Source: CAYJRR01 sp964372275 [NCBI: uncultured bacterium] (lineage in GTDB: Bacteria > CAYJRR01). Taken from it: DNA of 25,862 nt. The stretch is from the NCBI GenBank assembly GCA_964372275.1, contig CAYJRR010000066.1, positions 1-25,862 on the forward strand, given 5' to 3'. How positions within the stretch are numbered: the stretch's first letter is position 1; the number at the start of each line of letters is the position of its first letter. The notes under the pieces were generated by a model, which worked only from the letters and a program-made list of their open reading frames with translations, was not told the DNA's origin and did not search any database. This document shows, in pieces, positions 15,059-22,359 of the stretch. Made by a program: the position numbers and the translations under genes.

Positions 15059-15622
15059 ATGCCGTTCGATCCGGCCGATCTCCCTCCCGCGTCGCTGGCG
15101 TCGCTCCTCGCCGACGGAAGCTTCGTCCGCATCGAGGACGGGCGCGATGGACGCCACCGGGACACCACGTCGGCGGCGCTGATCGACGCCCCGCCGGAGA
15201 AGGTCCGCGCGGTGGTCACCGACTTCGATCGCTACGCCGACTGGGTTCCGCAGGTGACCCGGTCGGAGGTGATCGGCCGGCGGGGACCGTCGACCGACGT
15301 CGCGTTCACCCTCTCCTTCCGCTTCTCGGTCTTCTCGAAGAGCCTCTCCTATTCGTTGCGCTACCGCGAGACCGATACCCAAGTCGCCTGGGACCGCCTC
15401 TCGAACGAGTTCACCGAGAACCGGGGCACGATCCGCTGGATCGGGCTCGACCGGGGCAAGCGGACGGCCGCGTTCTACCGGTTCTACTTCGACCTCGCGG
15501 GGCTCGGCCCGGTGGTCAAGCTGGCGCTCAAGAGCTCGCCGCAGTTGGAGGTTGCCATCTCGGCCTCAACCGCAGTACTCATGGCCCGCGCGCTGAAATC
15601 GCGGGTCGAGGGCCTGCCGTAG
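15059..15622 (+). CDS. SRPBCC (START-like / polyketide cyclase) family protein
   Basis: This 187-residue protein has no signal peptide and is probably cytoplasmic. Residues 35-170 fit the SRPBCC hydrophobic-cavity fold: AALIDAPPEKVRAVVTDFDRYADWVP is the typical first strand and helix (compare RatA/Coq10-like proteins), and the C-terminal helix (ISASTAVLMARALKSRV) closes the cavity. Such proteins bind lipids or hydrophobic ligands; no catalytic residues can be assigned. The ATG at 15059 is preceded by a TACAAT box at a distance that would give a leaderless mRNA, and no Shine-Dalgarno is seen. It is followed after 19 bases by a membrane protein of unknown function, probably in one operon. Confidence 0.75.
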   Translation: MPFDPADLPPASLASLLADGSFVRIEDGRDGRHRDTTSAALIDAPPEKVRAVVTDFDRYADWVPQVTRSEVIGRRGPSTDVAFTLSFRFSVFSKSLSYSLRYRETDTQVAWDRLSNEFTENRGTIRWIGLDRGKRTAAFYRFYFDLAGLGPVVKLALKSSPQLEVAISASTAVLMARALKSRVEGLP

Positions 15623-15641
15623 CGCCGCCGGAGGATCACGG

Positions 15642-16340
15642 ATGTCCGCACGTCTGCTGGGAGTGGCCGCCATCTCGTCACTGCTGCTCGGGTCGCTGGC
15701 CCCCCGGCCGGCTTCGGCGGAGGAGTCGCTCTCCGACGACCCCGCGATCCGGTTTCTCGACTCGGTCGACGGAGAATACGGCCGGCCGGCCTCGCCCACG
15801 GAACGGAAGCTCCGGGCCACCCTCGAGAATCTGGCCGCGGCCGGCGAGTCGGCGGGCGGATTCGAAGCGCCCCCCGATTCGGCCGGCGCCGCCCCCGACG
15901 AGAACGACGACACCCAGTACACCGCCCTGCAGGAGCTCCTGGCCAAGATGTCGCCGCTCGAGCGGGTCAAGGCCGGGGTCTGGTTCCTGGTGATCCGGCC
16001 CAAGACGCCGCACCGCGAGGAGGTGACGGCGATGATCGACACCAGCGCCGCGGGGTTGAGCCCGAACGAGCGGGCCGAATTCAACGAGTACATGAACGTC
16101 CGCCGGAGCCTGATCGGCTCGGACTACGACATGCGGATCGAGCGCTGGACCGCGTACGCCAAGCAGAAACCGCAGGGGCTGTTCGCCGAGCTGTCGAAGC
16201 GCGAGGTGCAGCACATCCAGACGCTCCAGCAGGACAAGTCGGCCGAGCGGAAATCCGGCGCGTTCCGGATGCTGGTGAAGATCGGCATCGTGAGCGTGGT
16301 CTTGCTGCTGCTGGTGGTCATCGCGCTGGGCGCGATGTAG
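15642..16340 (+). CDS. exported protein with C-terminal membrane anchor, unknown function
   Basis: This 232-residue protein has a signal peptide (MSARLLGVAA ... A-S-A near residue 26), an acidic, low-complexity region up to about residue 90, an alpha-helical middle (KMSPLERVKAGVWFLV, NERAEFNEYMNVRRSL), and a strong transmembrane helix at the very C-terminus (about 212-231, KIGIVSVVLLLLVVIALGAM). It would be anchored in the inner membrane with its body in the periplasm. I recognise no family. GGAGG lies seven bases before the ATG. Probably co-transcribed with the SRPBCC gene. Its last 23 bases overlap the 3' end of the convergent VOC gene. Confidence 0.75.
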   Translation: MSARLLGVAAISSLLLGSLAPRPASAEESLSDDPAIRFLDSVDGEYGRPASPTERKLRATLENLAAAGESAGGFEAPPDSAGAAPDENDDTQYTALQELLAKMSPLERVKAGVWFLVIRPKTPHREEVTAMIDTSAAGLSPNERAEFNEYMNVRRSLIGSDYDMRIERWTAYAKQKPQGLFAELSKREVQHIQTLQQDKSAERKSGAFRMLVKIGIVSVVLLLLVVIALGAM

Positions 16341-16731
16341 CGCGCCGAGGGTAGTGCGAGAGACCGACGCGATTCCCCTCCGGGTCGCGCAAGTACAGGG
16401 TGTAGTCGGTCCGGTCCTCGATCGCGATCCCCATCGCCGCGAGTCGCCGCTCGACGCGTGTACGGGACGAGGGCGCGATCGCCAGCGCCACCAGGTGCCA
16501 CCCCGGGCCGGCCGCCGACATCCTTGCGCGGCCGTGCCGCCGGACCGCCTTCTCCAGCATCAAGAGCCCCGTGCGCCCGAGCGCCAACCACACGCTACGC
16601 GGCTGCCCACGCTCATCGCGCCAGCGACGCAGCACCCGAAGACCGAGGACGCGGCGGTAGAACGATTCGGCGGCCGCGAGGTCCACGACCTTGAGCGCGA
16701 CGTGGTGCATCGAGCCGTCGGTGAGGGCCAT
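16318..16731 (-). CDS. VOC-family (glyoxalase/bleomycin-resistance-like) protein
   Basis: This 137-residue cytoplasmic protein has a single vicinal-oxygen-chelate domain. The first motif MHHVALKVVDLAAAESFYRRVLGL is characteristic, with metal-ligand His near residues 9-10. The second half has WHLVALAI and LYLRDPEGNRVGL with the expected Glu. Members include glyoxalases, dioxygenases and fosfomycin or bleomycin resistance proteins; which one cannot be told here. The start at 16731 is not backed by a strong ribosome binding site; an in-frame ATG at 16710 is an alternative. It is the last gene of the kinase-epimerase operon, 23 bases after the preceding stop, and its 3' end overlaps the convergent membrane-protein gene. 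Confidence 0.82.
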   Translation of the reverse strand: MALTDGSMHHVALKVVDLAAAESFYRRVLGLRVLRRWRDERGQPRSVWLALGRTGLLMLEKAVRRHGRARMSAAGPGWHLVALAIAPSSRTRVERRLAAMGIAIEDRTDYTLYLRDPEGNRVGLSHYPRRATSRPAR

Positions 16732-16754
16732 CGGCGAAGGGCGACGCTCGAAGG

Positions 16755-17120
16755 TCAGTTGGCGATGCGCCGGATGTCGAGCCGGGGCCGCGCGAAGTTC
16801 AGGATCAGGCCGACCGCCTTGCCGGTGGCCCGCAGCAAGGCGACCGATTCGGCGATCGTCGCCTCGTCGATCTCGACCGTCTGCGGGATCACCAGGACGA
16901 CGTCCTCCACCAGGAACGGCGCGCGCCGCTCGCCCAGCACCGTCTCGCGGTAGACGACCTTGAACGGGACGTCGGCGACGAACGGCAAACCGCTCTTCTC
17001 CAGCTCCACCGCGAGCGCCTTGGCGTAGAGCTCGCGCGATAGCCCGGGCCCGAGCGCCTTGTGGACGTCGATCGCGCAGCGAATGATCCGCTCCGTGCGA
17101 TCCGCGTGCTTCATCTCCAT
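16755..17120 (-). CDS. GxxExxY-family protein with degenerate active site
   Basis: A 121-residue protein that aligns well with the GxxExxY / PDDEXK_3 family: RIIRCAIDVHKALGPGLSRELYAKALAVELEKSGLPF at the N-terminus and LLRATGKAVGLILNFARPRL at the end. In typical members the motif reads GPGLLExxY, and a later stretch resembles RLDLLVEDKVIVELK, supplying D and ExK. Here the Glu of the first motif is replaced (G-L-S-R-E-L-Y, Arg at the Glu position), the Asp stretch reads RAPFLVEDVV, and ExK reads IPQ. So nuclease-type catalytic residues are apparently lost and the fold kept. The start at 17120 is preferred over 17234: GGGAG lies seven bases upstream and it avoids overlap with the epimerase gene, whose stop is 17 bases upstream. 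Confidence 0.82.
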   Translation of the reverse strand: MEMKHADRTERIIRCAIDVHKALGPGLSRELYAKALAVELEKSGLPFVADVPFKVVYRETVLGERRAPFLVEDVVLVIPQTVEIDEATIAESVALLRATGKAVGLILNFARPRLDIRRIAN

Positions 17121-17137
17121 CGAAGCGCTCCCGCCTT

Positions 17138-18205
17138 TCAACTGTACGTCACGCCCTTCGGGCGCCCGGGGGCCTCCCCCGGCCCCCCTGCACCGCGCGC
17201 TTCGCCGCCCAACGCGAGGGAGCTCCGAAACCACGCGATCGTCCTGCGAAGTCCCTCTTCGAGGTCGACGATCCGATTGTACCCCAGGATCGCCCCGGCT
17301 CTCTCCACCGACGCCAGCGAGTGCCGGATGTCTCCCGCCCGCGCGGGCTCGTGCATCACCTTCGATCCGCTGCCGGTGAGGCGCAGCACCAGGGCCGCCA
17401 GTTCGTTGACCGTCACGCGCCGGCCGCCGGCGATGTTGATCGCCTTTCCCACCGCCCCTGCCGCGAAGCAGGAGCCGACGTTCGCCCGGACGACGTTGGT
17501 GACGAAGGTGAAGTCGCGCGTCTGTTCGCCGTCGCCGTAGATCCGGATCGGCCCGCCGGAGGTCGCGGCGGAGACGAAGTTGGGGATCACCGCCGCGTAT
17601 TGCGAGCTCGGGTCCTGCCGCGGACCGAAGACGTTGAAGTAGCGGAGCGCCACCGTGGGAAGGCCGTAGACCCCGTGGAAGACGCGCGCGTAGTGCTCGG
17701 TCGCCGCCTTGCTGACGGCGTACGGCGACAGCGGTTCGAGGGCCAGCTCCTCGTGTTTGGGCAGGGTGGGCGTCTCGCCGTAGATCGACGACGAGGAGGC
17801 GACCACCACCCGCTTCGCCTTCGCGTCCCGCGCGGCGAGCAGCACGTTCAGCGTCCCCTCGACGTTGACGCGATTGGTCGTCTCGGGATCGGCGATCGAC
17901 CGAGGCACCGACGGAACGGCGGCCTGGTGCAGGACGTAGTCGACCCCCCGCATCGCCGCACGCACCGCCTGCGCGTCCCGGACGTCGCCGTCGACCAGGT
18001 CGGGCTCGCGCCCGGCGGCGATCCGGACCTCCTCCAGGTTCTCCCGCCGGCCCGAGAGGAAGTTGTCGAGGATCCGCACCTTCGCCCCTTCGAGGAGCAG
18101 GTGCTCGACGAGGCTGGAGCCGATGAAGCCGGCGCCGCCGGTGACGAGGAACTGCGCGCCGTTTACGCCGGGATAATCGCTGAGGAGCCGCTCCGCCACG
18201 GTCAT
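17138..18205 (-). CDS. NAD-dependent NDP-sugar epimerase (SDR family, UDP-GlcNAc 4-epimerase-like)
   Basis: This 355-residue cytoplasmic extended-SDR protein has the NAD-binding motif TGGAGFIGS (22-30), an acidic residue in LDNF for the adenosine ribose, HQAA (93-96), the Ser cluster ASSSSIYG, the catalytic YxxxK (Y162, K166 in SPYAVSK), RYFNVFGPRQDPSSQYAAVIP, and DFTFV. The whole pattern is that of WbpP-type UDP-N-acetylglucosamine or UDP-glucuronate 4-epimerases, which feed O-antigen, capsule or exopolysaccharide synthesis. The exact sugar cannot be assigned. The ATG at 18205 overlaps the stop of the upstream CHASE2 kinase in an ATGA, so translation is coupled. The 29 extra residues of a longer frame are Arg-rich and overlap the kinase gene; they are not used. 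Confidence 0.9.
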   Translation of the reverse strand: MTVAERLLSDYPGVNGAQFLVTGGAGFIGSSLVEHLLLEGAKVRILDNFLSGRRENLEEVRIAAGREPDLVDGDVRDAQAVRAAMRGVDYVLHQAAVPSVPRSIADPETTNRVNVEGTLNVLLAARDAKAKRVVVASSSSIYGETPTLPKHEELALEPLSPYAVSKAATEHYARVFHGVYGLPTVALRYFNVFGPRQDPSSQYAAVIPNFVSAATSGGPIRIYGDGEQTRDFTFVTNVVRANVGSCFAAGAVGKAINIAGGRRVTVNELAALVLRLTGSGSKVMHEPARAGDIRHSLASVERAGAILGYNRIVDLEEGLRRTIAWFRSSLALGGEARGAGGPGEAPGRPKGVTYS

Positions 18206-20562
18206 CGCCCTCCGCCGAACGGCGACCTTAGTCTCTCCGCGCCGCCCCCGCCAGCGCGGAGCGTACGCAGGCAGCTCTCGAGCTCCGCGCACAGCTCACG
18301 GCAGCTCGGATACCGGTCGTCGGCGCGCTTTTCGGTCATCTTGTGGAGGATCCGAACCACTTCGTCGGGCACGTCGGGCCGCGCCTGCCGGACGTCCGGC
18401 AGCGCCTCCTTCATCTGCTTCATCAGCACCGCGACGGTGTCGTCGGCGCGGAAGGGGAGCTTCCCGGTGAGGACGCGGTAGAGGGTGATCCCCAGCGAAT
18501 AGATGTCGCTGCGAAGGTCGACCTGTTTCCCCATCCCCTGCTCCGGGCTCATGTAGTCGGCGGTGCCGACGATCTCCTTCTCCCCGGTGAGCCCCTCCTC
18601 CCCCTTGAAGATCTTGGCGATCCCGAAGTCGATGATCTTCGCCGTTCCGTCCTTGGTGAGGAGGATGTTCGACGTCTTGATGTCCCGGTGCACCACCTGC
18701 CGCACGTGCGCCGCGTCGAGGCCGCGCGCCACCTGCACGATCACCTCCAGCGCATCGACGACCGGGAGCGGGCCGTCGTTCCGGATGCGGTGCGACAGGC
18801 TCGTGCCGTCGACGTACTCCATCACGATGTAGGGGATGTCCCCTTCGGCGGCGACGGCGTAGACCTGCACGACGTTGGGATGGTCGATCTGGCCGACGGC
18901 CTTGGCCTCCACCTGGAAGCGCTTCAGCAGTTTGGCGCTGTAGCGGGTGAGGACCTTGATCGCCACCACCCGGCCGAGCGCCTCGTCGTAGGCACGGAAG
19001 ACGAGCCCCATCCCCCCTTCGTCGATCAGGTTCATCAGGCGGTAGTGCTTCCCGATGTAGGTGTTCTCCAGCTTCTCGATGTCGCGCAGGCTCTCGATGA
19101 ACCGGCCGTAGTCGACGTTCCGCCGGAGCACTTCGGCCGCGTCGGTCGGGCTCGCGGTCGCGTCCGCCGCCGCCTTCTGCGCCGCCCGCTCCTTCAGCGC
19201 CTGGTTCTGCAGCGCGCGAAGCGTGAACATCAGGTCGACCCGCTCGCGCTCCTCGATCCAGGTCCGCCAGACGACCACCCCCGCGCCGCCGACCGTGGCG
19301 AACACCGCCGCGGGGGCGAGGGGCACCATCAACGATGCGGCGTTGAACAGCGAGAAGGCGACGACGAACAGACCGAAGACGAGCGAAAGCCAGGCGACCG
19401 CCAGGCGGTAGCTGCGCCAGCGGAGCGAGAAGGCGAGCATCGCCGCCGCCAGCGAGGCGAACAGAAGCAGGCTCGTCCAGCGGGGCGGCACGTGGACGTG
19501 GTCGGCCTGGAGGATGGTGTTCAACGCCTCGGCGTTGATCAGGCCTCCCGGGAAGTTCGTCGCCGTCGGGGTGGAGTGCACGTCGCCGGAGCTCTCGGCG
19601 AGGTAGATGAGCGGCACGCGGTCCTTCACCTTCGGCCGCGCGCGCGGATCCCCCTCCAGCGCGCCCCGCAGCTGGTAGAGGCTCTGGAAGCGGGCGGCGA
19701 TCAATCCAGCTCGCGCATAGTGCACCAGCATCCGCCCGCCACGATCGACCGGAATCCGCACGTCCCTCTTCGCCTCGCCCGGTCCGGCCGCGCCGGGGAT
19801 CACCAATCGGGCGGGCTCAACGCGGAGCGCGGACGGTTCGACGCCGTACCAGCGGCAAGCCAACATCAGCGGAAGGCTGGGCAGCCAGCGGGCCGGGCCT
19901 CCCGCCGACGGGCGATAGCGAAAGAGGAGAGGAACGCGCCGCACCTTTCCGTCGCGATCCTTGGTCGTCGTCGCCAGGCCCAACGATGGGAAGCGGTCGA
20001 TGAGCGAGGAGATCGGCAGGAACAGTCGAGCCGCCTCGGGGGCCTCCGGGAGGTGGAGGTCGGCCCCTTCGATCGCGACCGGCACGCGCGCCTCGAACCG
20101 TTCGATCGACCGCCGAACGTCCTCCGTCCGTTCCTCGTTCGGATCGGCGATCGGCAGCGCGCCGTAGGCCGTCACGACCGCCGTCGCCCGGGCGATCTCT
20201 TCCGCGAACGCCGCGTCCTCCTCCGGCGTCGTGAAGCTGCGGTAGGTGATGTCGAGGAGCACGACCCTCGCCCCGGCCTCGCTCAACGATCGGGCCACGC
20301 CGGCGAGCACCGGCCGGGGCCACGGCCACCGGCCCATCCGGTCGATCGACGCCTCGTCGATCGGGTACGGGAGGAGCCGGTCGCTCGCGATCTTGGCCGG
20401 TCCCCCCTTGGCCCGCAGGTCATAGAGGAACAGCTCCATCCCTTCCAGCGCGCCCGCCCAGGTGGCGAGCAGGGTCAGGAGCAGGGCGCCGCCGAGGATC
20501 GAGCCGGGAACGGCGATCCGCGCCAGGAGCGGTTTGGTCTGACCGGCTCTCGCGTCCGCCAC
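18202..20562 (-). CDS. CHASE2-domain membrane Ser/Thr protein kinase
   Basis: This 786-residue sensor kinase has transmembrane helix 1 at 15-38, a CHASE2 extracytoplasmic sensor domain at about 40-355 (FLYDLRAKGG, then PIDEASIDRMGRWPWPR, then VLLDITY, then GGLINAEALNTIL), three further helices at about 362-431, a charged linker (435-500), and a C-terminal Hanks kinase at 507-765. Kinase motifs: glycine loop EGGMGLVFRA (515-524), K536, HRDIKTSN (625-632), DFG (645-647), SPE (672-674); all essential residues are kept. It probably reads an external or periplasmic cue and phosphorylates Ser/Thr targets. The start is GTG at 20562; no strong ribosome binding site is seen. It lies 16 bases after the upstream lipoprotein and overlaps the epimerase by four bases. 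Confidence 0.92.
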   Translation of the reverse strand: MADARAGQTKPLLARIAVPGSILGGALLLTLLATWAGALEGMELFLYDLRAKGGPAKIASDRLLPYPIDEASIDRMGRWPWPRPVLAGVARSLSEAGARVVLLDITYRSFTTPEEDAAFAEEIARATAVVTAYGALPIADPNEERTEDVRRSIERFEARVPVAIEGADLHLPEAPEAARLFLPISSLIDRFPSLGLATTTKDRDGKVRRVPLLFRYRPSAGGPARWLPSLPLMLACRWYGVEPSALRVEPARLVIPGAAGPGEAKRDVRIPVDRGGRMLVHYARAGLIAARFQSLYQLRGALEGDPRARPKVKDRVPLIYLAESSGDVHSTPTATNFPGGLINAEALNTILQADHVHVPPRWTSLLLFASLAAAMLAFSLRWRSYRLAVAWLSLVFGLFVVAFSLFNAASLMVPLAPAAVFATVGGAGVVVWRTWIEERERVDLMFTLRALQNQALKERAAQKAAADATASPTDAAEVLRRNVDYGRFIESLRDIEKLENTYIGKHYRLMNLIDEGGMGLVFRAYDEALGRVVAIKVLTRYSAKLLKRFQVEAKAVGQIDHPNVVQVYAVAAEGDIPYIVMEYVDGTSLSHRIRNDGPLPVVDALEVIVQVARGLDAAHVRQVVHRDIKTSNILLTKDGTAKIIDFGIAKIFKGEEGLTGEKEIVGTADYMSPEQGMGKQVDLRSDIYSLGITLYRVLTGKLPFRADDTVAVLMKQMKEALPDVRQARPDVPDEVVRILHKMTEKRADDRYPSCRELCAELESCLRTLRAGGGGAERLRSPFGGGR

Positions 20563-20578
20563 GACCGCCAGTATTGCA

Positions 20579-20962
20579 TCACTCCGGCGTGATGCGCAGG
20601 ACGACGGCGTCGTCGAGGGTCGCCTCCCTCGCCGCCGCGTCGCGCGCGTGCAGGTCGAGCCGATAGCGCCCGGCCGGAAATCCCTGCAGCGCGCGGACCG
20701 GGACGGCCGCCGTCCAGCGGGTATCGCCCGTCCGCATCATCTCCATGCGGAGCGGCGCCTCCTCGCAGTCGACCCACACCTCGGCGATCTCCTGGACGTG
20801 TCCGGTCACGGTGGCGGCAATCCGTATCGGCTCGGCGGAGCCGCTGTTCAGCGGGATGTCCTCCGGCACGAGCGAGACGTCGTCGATCCGGATCGGCGGG
20901 AACGGCCCGCCGCATCCGATGAGCACCGCACAGAGGAGCCACCGTACGCCCAGCGCTCGCAT
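20579..20962 (-). CDS. small lipoprotein of unknown function
   Basis: This 127-residue protein has a signal MRALGVRWLLCAVLIGC ending in a lipobox (V-L-I-G-C17). The body (residues 25-125) is predicted to be all-beta, resembling an Ig-like or fibronectin-like domain: repeated strands such as IRIAATVTGHVQEIAEVWVDC, GDTRWTAAVPV and GRYRLDLHARDAA. It could bind a ligand or support the CHASE2 sensor, whose gene follows after 16 bases. First gene of the operon; the divergent HEAT-repeat gene starts 62 bases away. A TACGAT at 20977-20972 on this strand may be the -10 box. Confidence 0.75.
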   Translation of the reverse strand: MRALGVRWLLCAVLIGCGGPFPPIRIDDVSLVPEDIPLNSGSAEPIRIAATVTGHVQEIAEVWVDCEEAPLRMEMMRTGDTRWTAAVPVRALQGFPAGRYRLDLHARDAAAREATLDDAVVLRITPE

Positions 20963-20980
20963 CGCGATCCCATCGTACCG

Positions 20981-20986
20981 TACAAT
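20981..20986 (+). promoter_or_regulatory. -10 box TACAAT of the HEAT-repeat gene
   Basis: The same hexamer that precedes the SRPBCC gene lies 38 bases before the GTG start at 21025, giving a normal leader with GGAGG at 21016-21020. No clear -35 box is seen. The gap 20963-21024 is shared with the divergent lipoprotein operon. Confidence 0.4.
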
Positions 20987-21024
20987 TTTCGACGACGACG
21001 TCGCTCACGACCCGCGGAGGCCCC

Positions 21025-21819
21025 GTGACCCATGCCCTGCGCCGACTTGCGGCGCTCGCTCTCCTGCTCGCCGCCCTCCCCGCGCTCGCGTCGGAGCCGA
21101 CGCCGGCGCTCCAGGTCGTCCGCCTCAAGCCCGCCGCCAGCCGCGAGACCGAGACGGTCACCGCGCTCCTGCGGCGAATCTCCGACAAAACGACGGACGA
21201 GGTCGACGACCGGAAGGACTTCGAACGGATCGTCGCCATGCGCGAGCGGGCGGTGGCCGCGCTGGGGGAGGTGCTCCGCGATCCGGACGCCCGCTACGAC
21301 AACCGATGGGTCGCCGCCCGTGCCCTCGGCCGCATCGGAGGGGAGGCGGCGCTCAAGAGCCTCCGGAGCGCGCTGGCCGAGGACCGGTTTTCGATGATCC
21401 GCCTGGCGGCGATCCACGGTCTCAAGGACCTGAACGACGCCGCGTCGTTGGACGCCTTCGTCAAGGCTCTCGGCGACGAGGCGATGGTCGTCCGCAGCGC
21501 CGCCGCCGACGCGCTTGGGGTCCTGGGCGATGCGCGAGCCGCGCCGGCCCTGATCGCGGCGCTCGATCGCGAGGACAACTTCTATCGCGGCCGGAGTCTC
21601 TGGGTACGCCGCCACGTCGTCTCCGCGTTGGGGGCGATCCAGAGCCGGACGGCGCTTCCGGTGCTGATCAAGGCGCTGGACGACCCCGACCCGTCGGTCG
21701 GTCGGGAGGCCGTCGCGTCGCTCGAGCGCCTCACCCAGGTCCTGCCGCGTCCCCCCACCGAGAAGACCGCCGCCTCCTGGAAGTCCTGGTGGGAAGCGAA
21801 CAAGAAGGACTACCTGTAG
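21025..21819 (+). CDS. exported HEAT-repeat protein
   Basis: This 264-residue protein has a signal peptide (MTHALRRLAALALLLAALPALAS, cleavage near residue 23) and then an alpha-solenoid of four to five HEAT-like repeats from about residue 70 to 235 (units such as NRWVAARALGRIGGEAALKSLRSAL and VVRSAAADALGVLGDARAAPALIAAL, related to PBS-lyase HEAT repeats). It should be a periplasmic protein-binding scaffold. The start codon is GTG, with GGAGG four bases upstream. It is monocistronic; the following 134-base gap (21820-21953) contains a possible weak hairpin, GAATCCG (21851-21857) with CGGATTC (21876-21882), but no T-tract next to it. Partners are unknown. Confidence 0.82.
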   Translation: MTHALRRLAALALLLAALPALASEPTPALQVVRLKPAASRETETVTALLRRISDKTTDEVDDRKDFERIVAMRERAVAALGEVLRDPDARYDNRWVAARALGRIGGEAALKSLRSALAEDRFSMIRLAAIHGLKDLNDAASLDAFVKALGDEAMVVRSAAADALGVLGDARAAPALIAALDREDNFYRGRSLWVRRHVVSALGAIQSRTALPVLIKALDDPDPSVGREAVASLERLTQVLPRPPTEKTAASWKSWWEANKKDYL

Positions 21820-21903
21820 TCGGATCCCGAGCCGACCCGGATCGGAAGCGGAATCCGTAGCCGATTCGAGCCGATCGGATTCGACTCTGGTGTCCGCGTC
21901 CGA

Positions 21904-21943
21904 TGATGTAAAGTTTTGATGTATCTGTTTTTATATATTTATA
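21904..21943 (+). promoter_or_regulatory. AT-rich leader with direct repeats before the RHH-like gene
   Basis: A 40-base AT-rich island in an otherwise very GC-rich region. It contains TGATGTA at 21904-21910 and again at 21917-21923 (13 bases apart), a T-run and TATATATTTATA. It ends at the ribosome binding site AGGAGG (21943-21948). A -10-like TATATT is present, but no exact promoter geometry can be fixed. Direct repeats of this kind are the usual operator form for RHH regulators, so autoregulation is possible. Confidence 0.5.
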
Positions 21944-21953
21944 GGAGGCGCCG

Positions 21954-22322
21954 GTGGCGCGACTGCTGGTGGAGATCGACGACGGCCTCAAGCGCGAGCT
22001 GAAGATCCGGCTGATCCGCGAAGGGGTGACCCTCAAGGCGTGGCTGACAAGCGCCGCCGACGCCTACGTCCGCGGGTCCGGGCCGCCGCTCGACGAGCGC
22101 CCGCGGTCGGCGGGGCCGCTCTCGCCACCGCGGCGCAGCCGCCATTCCCCGGTCGCAGCGCCACCGGACGAGCGCCGGCCCGCGGATCCCGTCTCGTTCG
22201 AGCCGCCGCGCCCACCGCGCCGATCGGCTGCGGACGTATCGGTTCCGGTTCGCGCGCCGACCGAGCCGATCGCCGCGCCACCGATCCGGCGGCGGCCGCC
22301 GGTCGACGACTACCTCGACTGA
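21954..22322 (+). CDS. ribbon-helix-helix-like protein with proline-rich tail
   Basis: This 122-residue protein starts with GTG, five bases after a perfect AGGAGG. Residues 1-42 fit a ribbon-helix-helix DNA-binding fold: a short strand MARLLVEI, helix DGLKRELKIRLIREG and helix TLKAWLTSAADAYVR. This recalls CopG/Arc- or ParG-like proteins, in which the N-terminal strand reads the DNA as a dimer. The remainder (45-122) is disordered, rich in Pro, Arg and Ala, ending in VDDYLD. A long disordered tail is unusual for a small RHH repressor and may be a protein-binding arm. Role (transcription factor or partition/plasmid-type partner) is not determinable; no ParA-type gene is in the window. Confidence 0.65.
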   Translation: MARLLVEIDDGLKRELKIRLIREGVTLKAWLTSAADAYVRGSGPPLDERPRSAGPLSPPRRSRHSPVAAPPDERRPADPVSFEPPRPPRRSAADVSVPVRAPTEPIAAPPIRRRPPVDDYLD

Positions 22323-22359
22323 CACCGTTCCATGAGCGCGGCCGGGGCACGCCGGCCCG

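Noticed and set aside
18343-20592. Long plus-strand open frame opposite the CHASE2 kinase
   Set aside because: Its translation is low-complexity His/Arg/Asp-rich sequence with no motif, while the minus strand encodes an intact kinase.
22323-22359. GC-rich hairpin between the RHH and propeller genes
   Set aside because: The stem needs a bulge and there is no T-tract on either strand, so I do not call a terminator.
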